From assembly GCA_002887195.1 (NCBI GenBank), contig PJAB01000063.1, positions 1-49,175 on the forward strand: DNA of 49,175 bases, written 5' to 3'. Of this stretch, positions 10,328-19,400 are shown in pieces; positions within the stretch are counted from its first letter, which is position 1; every line of letters starts with the position of its first letter. The stretch is from Chrysochromulina parva. Taxonomy: Eukaryota > Haptophyta > Prymnesiales > Chrysochromulinaceae. Both the position numbers and the translations under genes were made by a program. The notes under the pieces were generated by a model, which saw nothing but the letters and a program-made list of their open reading frames with translations, was not told the origin of the DNA and did not search any database.

Positions 10328-10521
10328 GGCTTTTGAGTGGAAACGCACGCCTTGTCCGTTTGTACCCGTCGTTTCAGGTCGAAAGCATGCAAGATGACGC
10401 GTCACTACTGAACGAGTGCCCCCACCACCCCCCCCTCGCCGAACCCCCCTGTCCGCCCTGTGCTGTGCTGTGCTCGCGCTGCGCGCGCGCGCCGCGCGCG
10501 AGCCCCGAGCGTGGCCGTCTC

Positions 10522-10610
10522 GGTTCAGTTCAGTTACTACATAAACAACAGACAACCTAACGGAAGCCTATCGAAAACTGAACTGAACTGAACTGAACTG
10601 AACTGAACTG
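10522..10610 (+). repeat. dispersed core element (copy 1) flanked by AACTG pentamer arrays
   Basis: The core at 10531-10575 reads CAGTTACTACA, then six variable bases, then ACAGACAACC and ACGGAAGCCTATCGAA. It is preceded by TTCAG units and followed by seven AACTG pentamers. A second copy lies inverted at 46903-47022. Both lie upstream of a minus-strand gene start, here about 200 bp from the ATG at 10327. Confidence 0.85.
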
Positions 10611-10622
10611 GCCGTCTGCGTG

Positions 10623-10645
10623 CCCGTCTCGGAAGACGAGACGGG
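10623..10645. repeat. perfect 9-bp inverted repeat
   Basis: CCCGTCTCG and CGAGACGGG flank the loop GAAGA. It lies just outside the pentamer array. It could be a hairpin or a dyad binding site. Function unknown. Confidence 0.7.
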
Positions 10646-10949
10646 AGTGGGGAGACCACCGGGTGCGGGTTGACCGAGCCGGTCAGCACCGAACAGCGAC
10701 CTGTACCGGTTGGCGCGCACGCATCTTGTAGGTTAGTACGTCCGCCGATGGGTGCATCACGTCCAATAAGGTCCGGTTTCCAAGCAACCCATCAGAATGT
10801 AGTTTTTTGGACAAGAACGCAATAGGTGTATTGGAGGTCATGCACACGACAAAAGGGGCTTAGGCAAGGCATGGCGGCTATACCTCGCGCCGATAGGGAA
10901 CTTTAACGCCGCGTGCGTGCGTGGTGCTCGCACGTTGCGGCATATCCGC

Positions 10950-11375
10950 TTAGACCTGGTCCGGGTTTGCGGCGAACAGCGAGGGCAGCAGCGGGATCGC
11001 AAGAAGCGCAAGCACGGCGACGCCTGCGACAGGCGCGAAGGCCATCAAGCCCTTGTCCTTCTTATCGACCTTCATCGACGGCTCCACAGCCTGCGCAGTG
11101 GGCCGAGTATGGGGCAGCTCAGAACGCAGTCACCAGCAACACGGACAGTGTTTTGTTGGTGGGGCCTGCGTGAGGGGCGTGCTCACCCAGACGTTGCTCT
11201 TGCCATCCTGGTCGATGGTGGCGCCGAGCTTGCCCTTCGGTGGTGGCGGCGGCGCCTCCAGTCTCACAAGCGAGGTCCGTGGCGCAAGTGACGCTGAGCG
11301 TGCGCCGAGAACGAGGCCATCACACTGCACGATGAGCGCGAGGAGAAGGGCGGCGATGCGCATGACGGAGGTCAT
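10950..11375 (-). CDS. small secretory or plastid-targeted single-span membrane protein, unrecognised
   Basis: Two exons, 11187-11375 and 10950-11090, encode 109 residues (105 if the ATG at 11363 is used). The N-terminus has a signal peptide (MRIAALLLALIVQCDG) followed by a Ser/Arg-containing segment (ARSASLAPRTSLVRLEA), a layout compatible with the bipartite plastid presequences of algae with secondary plastids. A PPPPPKGKLGA linker leads to NVW|AVEPSMKVDKKDKG across the splice, then a C-terminal span (AFAPVAGVAVLALLAIPLLP) and a short tail ending ANPDQV. The size and one C-terminal helix resemble small thylakoid subunits, but I cannot match it to a named one. It is head to head with the YWTD protein gene. 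Confidence 0.65.
11091..11186 (-). other. intron of the small membrane protein gene
   Basis: The donor TGG|GTGAGC and acceptor CTGCGCAG|GCTGTG are both phase 0. The 96-nt intron contains in-frame stops, and its removal appends a basic segment and a membrane helix. Confidence 0.75.
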
Positions 11376-11524
11376 GACCTCAATGGAGAGATTGCGAAGT
11401 GTCGTGTTTCCGTCATTCACACCCCTCTAGACAATCACAACTCATTGACCAGGCAGTGGGACGTCGTCCTTGGCCCCTTGGCGAAATGTTGTGATTTCAC
11501 GACCGTTTTGGCGCCGATATTCAC
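11376..11524. promoter_or_regulatory. short shared region between divergent small membrane protein and YWTD genes
   Basis: 149 bp separate the two starts. TTTTGGCGCC lies at 11506-11515 and TTGGCGAAA at 11479-11487. Both resemble E2F-type sites (TTTSSCGC), a match that short motifs can give by chance. A bidirectional promoter is inferred from spacing. Confidence 0.35.
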
Positions 11525-12688
11525 ATGGAACACAAGAGTTGGTGGTTGCTCCTCGCCGGTGCCGTCTGCTCCGTTGGTCAGCAGTCAGCTTATGATTTCA
11601 TCGAAGGCCTCGCGATCGATACTGTTCTTCTCACCATGGTCGACGGATCTTCGGCAAAAATTCGAGCTTTCAACACAAGAACGTATACGATGAGGACCCC
11701 GTTCGCGTACGGACTAGCCGACCTCATCGCCTTGGGTGTGAGTCCCACTTTAGAGGGCCGCAACCGCTCCGTACTACCATCCGGGATCGTCCTCCATGAG
11801 GCCACTGGTTTCGGCGCAGATACGATTTACTGGACCGACGCAGGCGCTGGCGTCATCCTTGGGCTCAGGTTCGATTCTTCTAACATGCGGATAGTCGCTC
11901 AGAATCTTTTACGGCCTGAGCATGTCGCCTTAGATGCTAGTGCGGACGCGATCGCCGATGGAGGGGCGATCCTTTATTGGGGCGATTCGGCCGCCAACAT
12001 GATCCAGCGCTGTCGACTCCGCGCGGGCGGGAGCGGTGCGGCAGTGTGCAATGGCGCGCCCACGGTTGTCCTCCATGGTGTGCAGCTGATGGGCGGCCTC
12101 ACTTATCATGCGGGGCGGATTTACTGGGCGGATATGGTCGCTGGATGCGTGCGATCGGCTCTCATCGACGCCGTTGGGCGAGTCATCGGATCGAGCGTGG
12201 CCCAAATTGTAGCTGGGGTGGCCATCCCGACTGCGATTGCCATCGAGCGCACGAGCGCACACCTCTACGTGCTCGACCAGCTGCGCCCAGCCACGCTTGG
12301 TCGCGCGGATGTGGGCGCGAATATGACTGAGTTGAAGCCCGTCTTGAGCTTTGGGCTCTCACGCCCTTGTGCCTTTGTCTTCGCCGAAGCGCAAAGACGC
12401 ACCCTCTTGATTGACTCGGGAACCATGCAGATCCTCAGCTTCGCAACTGCCGACGTGCAGCCGACGCCCACGGTCATCTTCCGGCGAGCGAGCGGCTTCG
12501 AACCGCGCGGCGCGGCCGCTCGGAGGGACATATCTGTCTTCGTGGCGCCTCCCCGGCAGTGGTCGACGAGCGACGCGGAGCAGCACCATAAGCGCGCCGC
12601 CGGAGCGGTAGTGGGACTGGGCGTCGCGTTGGGACTCTCGACGCTGCTCCTTTTGTGGTCCCCGCACATGTTTAGGCTCTGGCAGTGA
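11525..12688 (+). CDS. membrane-anchored YWTD (LDL-receptor type B) beta-propeller protein
   Basis: 387 residues, one exon. A signal peptide (HKSWWLLLAGAVCSVG) is followed by a region with at least three recognisable YWTD-class repeats: DTIYWTDAGAGVILGL, AILYWGDSAANMIQ and GRIYWADMVAGCV. Two weaker blades carry LYVLDQLRPATLGRAD and TLLIDSGTMQIL. Together these are enough for a single six-bladed LDL-receptor class B propeller. A C-terminal hydrophobic span (AVVGLGVALGLSTLLLLW) sits just before the end, giving a type I protein with almost no cytoplasmic tail. No EGF modules are present, unlike animal receptors. Ligand unknown. The ATG at 11525 opens the frame. Confidence 0.75.
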   Translation: MEHKSWWLLLAGAVCSVGQQSAYDFIEGLAIDTVLLTMVDGSSAKIRAFNTRTYTMRTPFAYGLADLIALGVSPTLEGRNRSVLPSGIVLHEATGFGADTIYWTDAGAGVILGLRFDSSNMRIVAQNLLRPEHVALDASADAIADGGAILYWGDSAANMIQRCRLRAGGSGAAVCNGAPTVVLHGVQLMGGLTYHAGRIYWADMVAGCVRSALIDAVGRVIGSSVAQIVAGVAIPTAIAIERTSAHLYVLDQLRPATLGRADVGANMTELKPVLSFGLSRPCAFVFAEAQRRTLLIDSGTMQILSFATADVQPTPTVIFRRASGFEPRGAAARRDISVFVAPPRQWSTSDAEQHHKRAAGAVVGLGVALGLSTLLLLWSPHMFRLWQ

Positions 12689-12976
12689 AGCTGTTCTGAG
12701 AATGATAAGGTCCACGTCAACATTTGCGATAGACGACCTATAGACGACCAGCGAGATATTTGTTATTTCACGCGAAGACGAACCGCCGACGACCCGTGGC
12801 GGGCGTTCGCGGGGCGCCGGCCCGGGCGCGCCCGCGCGCACCCGAGCCCGGCGCCGAGAGGTCAGACGGCAGACGCCCAGAGACGAGACGCCGCCGCGCC
12901 CTCCCCCGGTCAGGGCCACGCCCCGGGCCAGTCCTCACGTGTGCATTACGGTGCGCATCCTGACTTCCTGATGACA
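12689..12976. other. convergent intergenic region, nothing recognised
   Basis: This lies between the stops of the YWTD protein gene and the deubiquitinase gene. It has a very GC-rich stretch at about 12790-12930. No repeat or coding signal can be supported. Confidence 0.4.
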
Positions 12977-15109
12977 TCAACGAATTGGTTCGACGTCTCG
13001 GTGCCCCGCCTGCTGCAGGACATGCTTGCACAGTTCGCTGAGCTGCTGGATCTGGCTCACCGGATCAAAGCGATTCTCTTGTTTCAGCTGCTTGTAGCTG
13101 GCGAGGAACAAGGTCTGCAGCCGCTGGCAGTTGGTCTGATCGAGCAGGCCGCCATCGAGCTTCGCGCGCAGCTTCGCATGCTGCTGAGCTCTCTCTGCCG
13201 CGTCGGTAGGTCGGGCCGGGGCAAGCTCTGTCACGATACGCACTGCGTCATGATGCAGCGCGCGTGCCGTCTCCGCCCACCAGTCACTCTCCCCAATCGC
13301 TGAGATGAGGTTGCGCCCTAAGCTTGAGAGGTGTTCCTGCGTCTGCGGTGCCGCGCGCAGCTGGGCGAGCCGCTGCTGCCCAGACGCGGATAGCTCCGAA
13401 CCGCTCGTCTTGTCTCGTGGGATGGCGAGCGCGGCGCTCACCGCGGCGCTCACCGCTTGGCCTCCCAACTCGGAAAGCCCGGGGCTCGCTCGAGCTCGCT
13501 CGAGATGATAGCTCGCTGGGGACCTCTCCATCCCCATCGCCTCCTCGAAGCTACGCTTAGTGCCTCCGCCCCAAGGCGTGCAGCCGGGAGCAGGCAAGTG
13601 CTTCCTGTTCACAGCATCTAGGCACGGCCCGTCTGTCGCTGCGACACCATTTGCGTGTGCTGCTGCTGTCCGCGTGCTGTTCGCGTGCGGCGAAGCCGCC
13701 TCCACCTTGGGGGTTGACGACCCACTCGTACCTAAACCTGCATTCTCGTCGTGGCTGCCAATGGGCGTGCGAGAGTGGCTGCCGTGAACAATGGCCTCTG
13801 TAGCCGTGCTCGGCCGCAGCGCGGGGATTATGGACGGAGCCTCGACGCTGTATGAGGCCGTCGGTCTGCTGTCCAGTCGTGGCACCGGCCCGATCTGCGG
13901 CCCGATCCGCGGCCCGATCTGCGGCCCGATCTGTAGGCCGGTGAGCTGCGGTGAAAGTCGACCACTCTGGCCGCTTTGCACGTCAGCTGCGTGAGCTGCC
14001 GTCGCCGCCGTTGGAGCGCCGCTGTTGGCCGTTGGCAAGGGTGGTGCCAGCCGCCGGAAGGCGGCGGGATCGTTGAGCGAGTAGAAGAGTATGTAAGCGC
14101 CCGCGTTGCGCACGTCACTCTCGCTCACGCGGCGCACGTTGGAGTCGTTGAACATGTACCAGGACGCCGGAGGTGCCTTGGCCTCGCCGGGCGGGTACGG
14201 CGCGACCGGAGCGCGAGCAAATGCGTAGTAGTGTCCCGAGTGCGTGCTGCTGCCCTGGTGCACGGCCACCGCGAAGAGCGAGTATTTGGCTGTCTCACGA
14301 TCGACAGTGAAAGGGCTTATATCGCACTCGTTCTCGAAGAGCACGGGCGCGTTGATCTTGCCCGAGCCGCCGCTATGACCAAATGAGAAGGAGAAGCGCT
14401 TCAGGTGGATGGTGAGCACCTTGGGCAGCGAGTGGATGCGGAAATGCTTGGTCGCACGGCACATACGCTTGCACACATCACACTTGTACCCGTTGTCGCC
14501 GTCGAGGCGCTCGGTCTTGGTGAAGCCCTTGAGCGCCTGCTCGACGCTTCGGTACAGCTCGCCACCGTCCGCCTGCAGCTCGAGGGACAAGTCGAGGAAG
14601 GGATCGAGCGTGTGCGACTCGGCGCCACACCCCATGCACTTGATCGTGCTCTGCAGTTTCCCCTGGAACCAGGACTGCACGACCGTATGCTTCGAGCCCT
14701 CCTTCTTAACGACCGAGGGCACCTGGCCGAGGTGAAGTGTGAGGTTGTCGAGCAGGCAGCGCAGGAACTCATGAGCATCCTCCTGCCGCCCGAGCTGGAT
14801 GGCCTTGGAAAACACCTTCAGGTTGTCGGCGAAAAGCTTGGGCGATAACGGCTGCGCGCCGCGACTGTACATCTGGTTCACAAGCTGCTCCAAGGCGCAG
14901 GCGGAGCAGAATTTCGCAGGTGTGGGCCCATTCTGTCCCTCATTCTTTCGATGGAGGCACTTTTGTCCATGGTTCTGTCGACGCATGTACGCAAAGACTG
15001 GCGGCGTGTGCGCGAGGCACTGCAGCACTGTGTTCATGAAGCATGTGTTGCCGAGGTTGCGCAGCCCCACGCCGATTTCGCCGCTCGCGCTCGACGATCC
15101 GCTCGACAT
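12977..15109 (-). CDS. ubiquitin carboxyl-terminal hydrolase, USP family (USP36/42-like)
   Basis: 710 residues from the ATG at 15109. The upstream frame opens only with a TTG. The cysteine box GLRNLGNTCFMN puts the nucleophile at Cys23. The histidine box SGHYYAFAR lies near residue 290, and FNDSNVRRVSE supplies the third catalytic residue near 323. The fingers subdomain has paired CxxC motifs (CMGCGAES and CDVCKRMC) that should bind zinc. KVLTIHLKRFSF and ESDVRNAGAYILFY are further USP blocks. The catalytic domain begins almost at the N-terminus, as in USP17/36/42. The C-terminal half is low in complexity, with a tandem IGPQIGPRIGPQIGP tract, then a predicted helical end domain. It should remove ubiquitin from proteins. 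Substrates are not deducible. Confidence 0.92.
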   Translation of the reverse strand: MSSGSSSASGEIGVGLRNLGNTCFMNTVLQCLAHTPPVFAYMRRQNHGQKCLHRKNEGQNGPTPAKFCSACALEQLVNQMYSRGAQPLSPKLFADNLKVFSKAIQLGRQEDAHEFLRCLLDNLTLHLGQVPSVVKKEGSKHTVVQSWFQGKLQSTIKCMGCGAESHTLDPFLDLSLELQADGGELYRSVEQALKGFTKTERLDGDNGYKCDVCKRMCRATKHFRIHSLPKVLTIHLKRFSFSFGHSGGSGKINAPVLFENECDISPFTVDRETAKYSLFAVAVHQGSSTHSGHYYAFARAPVAPYPPGEAKAPPASWYMFNDSNVRRVSESDVRNAGAYILFYSLNDPAAFRRLAPPLPTANSGAPTAATAAHAADVQSGQSGRLSPQLTGLQIGPQIGPRIGPQIGPVPRLDSRPTASYSVEAPSIIPALRPSTATEAIVHGSHSRTPIGSHDENAGLGTSGSSTPKVEAASPHANSTRTAAAHANGVAATDGPCLDAVNRKHLPAPGCTPWGGGTKRSFEEAMGMERSPASYHLERARASPGLSELGGQAVSAAVSAALAIPRDKTSGSELSASGQQRLAQLRAAPQTQEHLSSLGRNLISAIGESDWWAETARALHHDAVRIVTELAPARPTDAAERAQQHAKLRAKLDGGLLDQTNCQRLQTLFLASYKQLKQENRFDPVSQIQQLSELCKHVLQQAGHRDVEPIR
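13885..13942 (-). repeat. 12-bp in-frame tandem repeat in the deubiquitinase gene
   Basis: Units of GGCCCGATCTGC with one-base changes occur about four to five times and encode the IGPQ/IGPR tract between the catalytic domain and the C-terminal helical region. Confidence 0.8.
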
Positions 15110-15329
15110 TGGCGACGTGAATGAAGAACTTTGGCGGGGAAGACAAGTCAAGTCAAGTCAAAACGAGTCCTCTGATTTTGGTACGTTCTCAGTTTTTTCC
15201 TAGTGACATCGCTCGAGTGTCGACGTTTCGAGTCGACGTCGTACCTGTGGGATAACGTCCAATGACATTCGTCATCATTCAAGCGGATCGCGACTGTTGT
15301 GTTGTGCTTGCGGGCCGGTCTTGGGCGGC
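15110..15329. promoter_or_regulatory. shared region between divergent deubiquitinase and PIERCE1-like genes
   Basis: 220 bp separate the two ATGs. It holds a CAAGT pentamer array at about 15145-15163, roughly 40 bp upstream of the deubiquitinase start, an interrupted GTCGAC/GTCGACGTC palindromic cluster near 15215-15243, and a CCAAT box at 15259-15263. No TATA box is convincing. Confidence 0.4.
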
Positions 15330-16078
15330 ATGGCTGAAACCGAGGGTTCTGGATTCAAAAGCCGCACCAACAGCTCGAAGGGCGTGTACAAGCGGAATGG
15401 CGAGACGATGGCGATCTGCCACAAGACGATTCCCAAGAGCTATGGCGGCCCTACCAACAGCAAGGCCAACACGAGGTAATGGCGTCGCCGGTTGTTGCAT
15501 TTCGCTCATAGCCACTGCGCAGCAGGCTCCAGGCTCGCGCGCGCGCGCAAGCGAGGCTGTGTACCGCGTCAAGTACTTACCGCGAACCGATCGCACCTCC
15601 CCTCCCCACGCAGCACCATGGGCGAGTCTTTCAAGGACCCCAACATGAAGCAGGCTCTAACGCCCTACCACCCCCTCGCCATCCGCAACCGTCTCCCGGT
15701 CGTGTTCGACAACGCGCCGATTCCTCGCGCGCGCTTTTGCTTCCCGCGCAACAACCACACCTATGACTTCTTCAAAGCAGGCAACACGCCCGCCGGTTTC
15801 CAGACCTACCGGACGACGAATGGCAACTTCTATGGCAACGACACCCGTGTACTGGACGTAGGCGACAACAACGCGGGCATTGTGGTACGCGCTTGCCCTA
15901 CTGCGCCGGCGTGCGGCGTCTTCGGGTGCCCTACAGTGGCGCTGCAATCAGCGGGCTACCCACGCCTCAAACTCCTCATAAGCTTTACATGCTTTACATG
16001 TCTGACCATAGCTCTCGCTTGCTCTCGTGCGCGCAGTCGTACATGTCCAAGGTCCTTCATGCCAAGCAAGCTCTGTAG
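15330..16078 (+). CDS. PIERCE1/FAP182-like ciliary microtubule inner protein
   Basis: Three exons, 15330-15475, 15614-15884 and 16037-16078, encode 152 residues. The junctions read KANT-S-TMGESFKDPN and NNAGIV-SYMSKVLHAK. The segment NTPAGFQTYRTTNGNFYG matches the YRTTN...YG signature of the PIERCE1/PIERCE2 family (C9orf116-type in animals, FAP182 in Chlamydomonas as I recall it). These bind inside the A-tubule of ciliary doublet microtubules near the outer dynein arm docking site. The size is close to the animal proteins. The N-terminus is polar and basic, without signal peptide or membrane span, as expected for a cytosolic axonemal protein. It sits head to head with the deubiquitinase and just upstream of the pseudokinase/coiled-coil gene. 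Family assignment rests on one motif plus size. Confidence 0.65.
15476..15613 (+). other. intron 1 of the PIERCE1-like gene
   Basis: The donor is ACGAG|GTAATG and the acceptor CCCCACGCAG|CACCATG, phase 2. The unspliced frame would stop at the donor (AGG TAA). Confidence 0.75.
15885..16036 (+). other. intron 2 of the PIERCE1-like gene
   Basis: The donor is ATTGTG|GTACGC and the acceptor GTGCGCGCAG|TCGTAC, phase 0. A GTGGTA donor three bases earlier would also keep frame. Confidence 0.65.
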
Positions 16079-16416
16079 GCATGCATGTGCTTCGGATGGA
16101 GTACGACTGGAGGAGGATGTGGAGGAGGGAGGGATGCGCATGAATGTGGAGCGTGCGCTCGAGGTGGCAGACGGCAGCTTGAGCGTGTTGAGCTGAGCTT
16201 GACGGGTGATGCGCGGGCCCCGGGTGAGAGATGCCCGGTGAAGGTCCGGGAGCTGCTCACGTCAGCACGCAGTGCACAGAGCGTGTACACAGCCGTTGGT
16301 ACTGCACCCCAATGTACGGGTGTGTAAAGCCGCGAGCTTGCACACGAGGCACTACATTAAACCGCTTCTGGATTGTTGGTGTCATCAACGTCAGGACCGG
16401 CGCTCTCGAATTTTCG
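16079..16416. other. intergenic or leader region before the pseudokinase gene
   Basis: The frame of the pseudokinase gene is open upstream to an ATG at 16231, but residues encoded there (for example VKPRACTRGTTLNRFWIVG) do not look like the rest of the protein and the base composition is lower in GC. I read it as 5' leader. No repeat or RNA gene seen. Confidence 0.4.
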
Positions 16417-19400
16417 ATGTCCATCCAACAAACCAATTGGACGGCGCCTTCGGCGGTCCTGCCGCCAACGCCCAGAACGCGGCGACTCATCGAACACTAC
16501 GAGATCGGCGAGGCGCCCCGCATCCTTGGGCACGGCCGCTACGGCCCAGTCATCCGGGCGCGCGACGTCAGGACCAAGCGGCTTGTGGCCATCAAGGTCT
16601 TCGATGGCTCCACGCTCGATGAGCCAGCGCGCGACTTGATGCGCCGCCAGTTCGCCACTGAGGCCGTTGCTCTCCAGCGTCTGTCTTGCGACCGGCACGA
16701 GGGGCATGTCGATGAGGCCAACGCTTGGGCGTGCCACTTGCCAGCGTGCCCAACGGCTGTCCAGCAGCTACTCGGCTACTCGCACGATGGCGCGATGCGG
16801 CCGTCCCAGGCTGAGGACGGGTGCTGCTACCTGGCCCTTGAGCTGGGCGACGTGACGCTCGCAGAACTCGGTTCCGCACACCTCAGTGCCGCCGAGGTGC
16901 GCGACGCCGTCCAAGCGCTCTTTACGACTGTGGCGCAGCTCCACGGCTGCGGGCTGGTGCTGGCGCGTCACTCGCTGCACGACTTCATGCGCTTCGGGAA
17001 GACGTGGAAGTGCATCGCGGCGACAGGACTACGCCCAGTGGGCTGGGAGCCTTCGCCCTCAGAGCTGTCGCACCTGCTCTTTGGCAGCGCTGACGGAGCG
17101 CCGCAACCAGTTGACGAGGCGACGGCGGTGGTGCCGCCTGCGTGTTACCTGGCTCCCGAGATGGCGGCCGCGCTGCTCGGCGGCGCGGCGAGCGTGCCGC
17201 TCGTGCCCTCAATGGACGTGTGGGCGCTCACGCTGCGTGGCCTCGATCTGCTCGGTTCTCGACCGCTCACTGCAGACGCGTACGCACGTCTGGTCATGGG
17301 CACTCTCAAGCAACCGTCGCAATCGTACGACGGCGTCGTCGGTGGCCGCAGTCGCCGTCCGGTGTGGGCGCCGCTGCAGGCCTTCCTGCGCTGGCTGGCA
17401 GATGAGCGCTGCCCCCTCGAAGTCCCGTCAGAGCTGAGCGGCGGCTGGTCCACCTCGCTGCGCGCGCTTGTGCACACTGCGCTCACCAAGGAGGCCAGCC
17501 GCCGCCCGGCCGCCGCCGCCTTACTCGAGCACGCATACTTTTCTGAGGCGGCGTCGATGGGCCCGAGCGGCCCTGAGCAGCAGCAGCAAACTCCTCCGGC
17601 GCAGCAGTACCCACAGCAGCGTCCTGACGAGCCGGTGGCGCTGCAGTGGCGGCCCCTCGATGACGGTCCTGTGGCTACTGGCGGGTGGATGGCGGCCCAC
17701 GATCGGAAACCTCTAGAGGTACTCGAGCGTAGGGACATCCACAGCCCCACAGCCTCGCGCCGCCACGCCGCGCGCGGGAACCAGAGCGGCGCCCGCCAGC
17801 CCCAGCCCCAGCAGCATCAGCACCAGCACCAGCACCAGCACCGTCCACCGCCAGCAGCAGCAGCAGCAGGCCTCGCGGCGGGCGGCGTGGCGGGCGTTGG
17901 GTACGTCGTGGTGCCCGGCGCGGCCGCGCCCCCACCGACCAAGCCGCGCCCATGTGCCACCTCCCTGCCCACCGCCTACCTGCCCACCGCCGACCTGCCC
18001 ACCGCCAAACTCCAACCTTACGACGCGCACAAGCCTGCGCTGCTCGGCGTCGAGGGTGCGGGAGCGGCGCGGGAGCCGCCATCAGGTCGAGTCGCCGCGT
18101 CGTTGGCACCGGATAGCTCTTGCCGATCGCCGCCCGCCGGCCGGCTGAGCAATCGACGTGCGTCAAGCGCGCGGCGTGCGCGTATCCGGGCCATCTCCGC
18201 GTGCCTCGCGCAGGAGGCTGACCCTAGGAAGGAGACAGAACAGTCTGCTGCACCGCCCAGGCCCAAGGGGACGACCCCCAAAGCGAACCCTCTGAGCGGC
18301 CTTCCTGGGAGCTGGCTGCACGAAAGTGCGGCGATGACGCTCGACGACGCTGCGCAGGCCGGCCCGACGATGCCCACGACGGCGCGCCGCCTCCCCGTCG
18401 CGATCGCGAGTGCCGCGGCAGCGAAGGTGATCGATGCGGCGGCGGTGGTTGCGTCGGCGGCGGCACGCGCCGCCGCCTCTGCTGCGACCGCCGCCGCCTC
18501 TGCCGAGCGTGCCGCGGGGCATGCCGCGACGGCCGCAGACGAGGCAGACGAGGCATACTCGCCACTGACCTCGGAGGAGCTGAACGCGACGCCGCCACGG
18601 GGCAGCAGCCACGGCATCCACGGCAGCTCCGCCCGCGTGCGCTCGATCCTCGCACAGCACGGCGTGCACCTCGATGATCTCGAGTGGGCCGCTGCCAACG
18701 AGCGCTCCGGCGCGAGCGTACCCGTCCGCCTGCCCCCGTCCGACTCCGCCCCCCTCGCTGCCCCCGTCTGCCCCAGTCGCCCCCACCCGCTGCCTCGGCC
18801 GGGGCCGGCGAGTCGCGGGCTGCTCACACGGTACGAGGTAGCCCTCGGCATCGAGCCCCTGCCGGACGAGCACACCACGCGCTCGAGGTGGGAACGGGCC
18901 AAGCCGCCCAATACGGCGCCAGCTCTGACGCACGGGACACACGACATGGGCACGCGCGCGCGAGGTTGCGCAGGAGGTTGGGCCACTCGAGAGGAGGAGG
19001 CGCGTGAGTACGATCCCGTGGCCGCCGCGCTGTCGGCGCCGCACGCGGAGCTGCCGCGCCCCGTGCCCTGGTCGTCCGAGATCGCCTCGCTCCAAGCCCA
19101 GCTCGATGCGCTGCAGGGCGCCGTCGTACCGGTGCAGCCACCCAAGCTCGTGGAGCCGCCCACGAGCGATGCCGCTCTGAGCCCGATGCCGCCGCCGGCG
19201 CCCCCGATGGCGCCATCGGAGGCTCCCAAGGGAACCACAGCGGCGCCCGAGGCGCGCATGGTGCCCGCGATGGCGCCCGAAGCGATGGCGCCCGAGGCGC
19301 CCTCGATGGCGCCCGAGGCGCCCGCGATGGCGCCCGCGATGGCGCCCGCGATGGCGCCCGAGGCGCCCGCGATGGCGCCCGAGGCCCTACAGCCCGAAGC

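Larger units (their letters stand above)
10328..10949. other. upstream region of the giant gene, repeat-bearing
   Basis: This contains a CG-alternating tract near 10475-10500, the core element with CTGAA arrays at 10522-10610 and a hairpin at 10623-10645. The remainder to 10949 shows no coding signal. It is the likely 5' leader and promoter of the minus-strand giant gene and the 3' flank of the small membrane protein gene. Confidence 0.5.

Noticed and set aside
16231..16416. N-terminal extension of the pseudokinase from the ATG at 16231
   Set aside because: The extra 62 residues have an odd Cys/Trp/Arg composition and the DNA is less GC-rich than the gene. More likely 5' leader, though not excluded.
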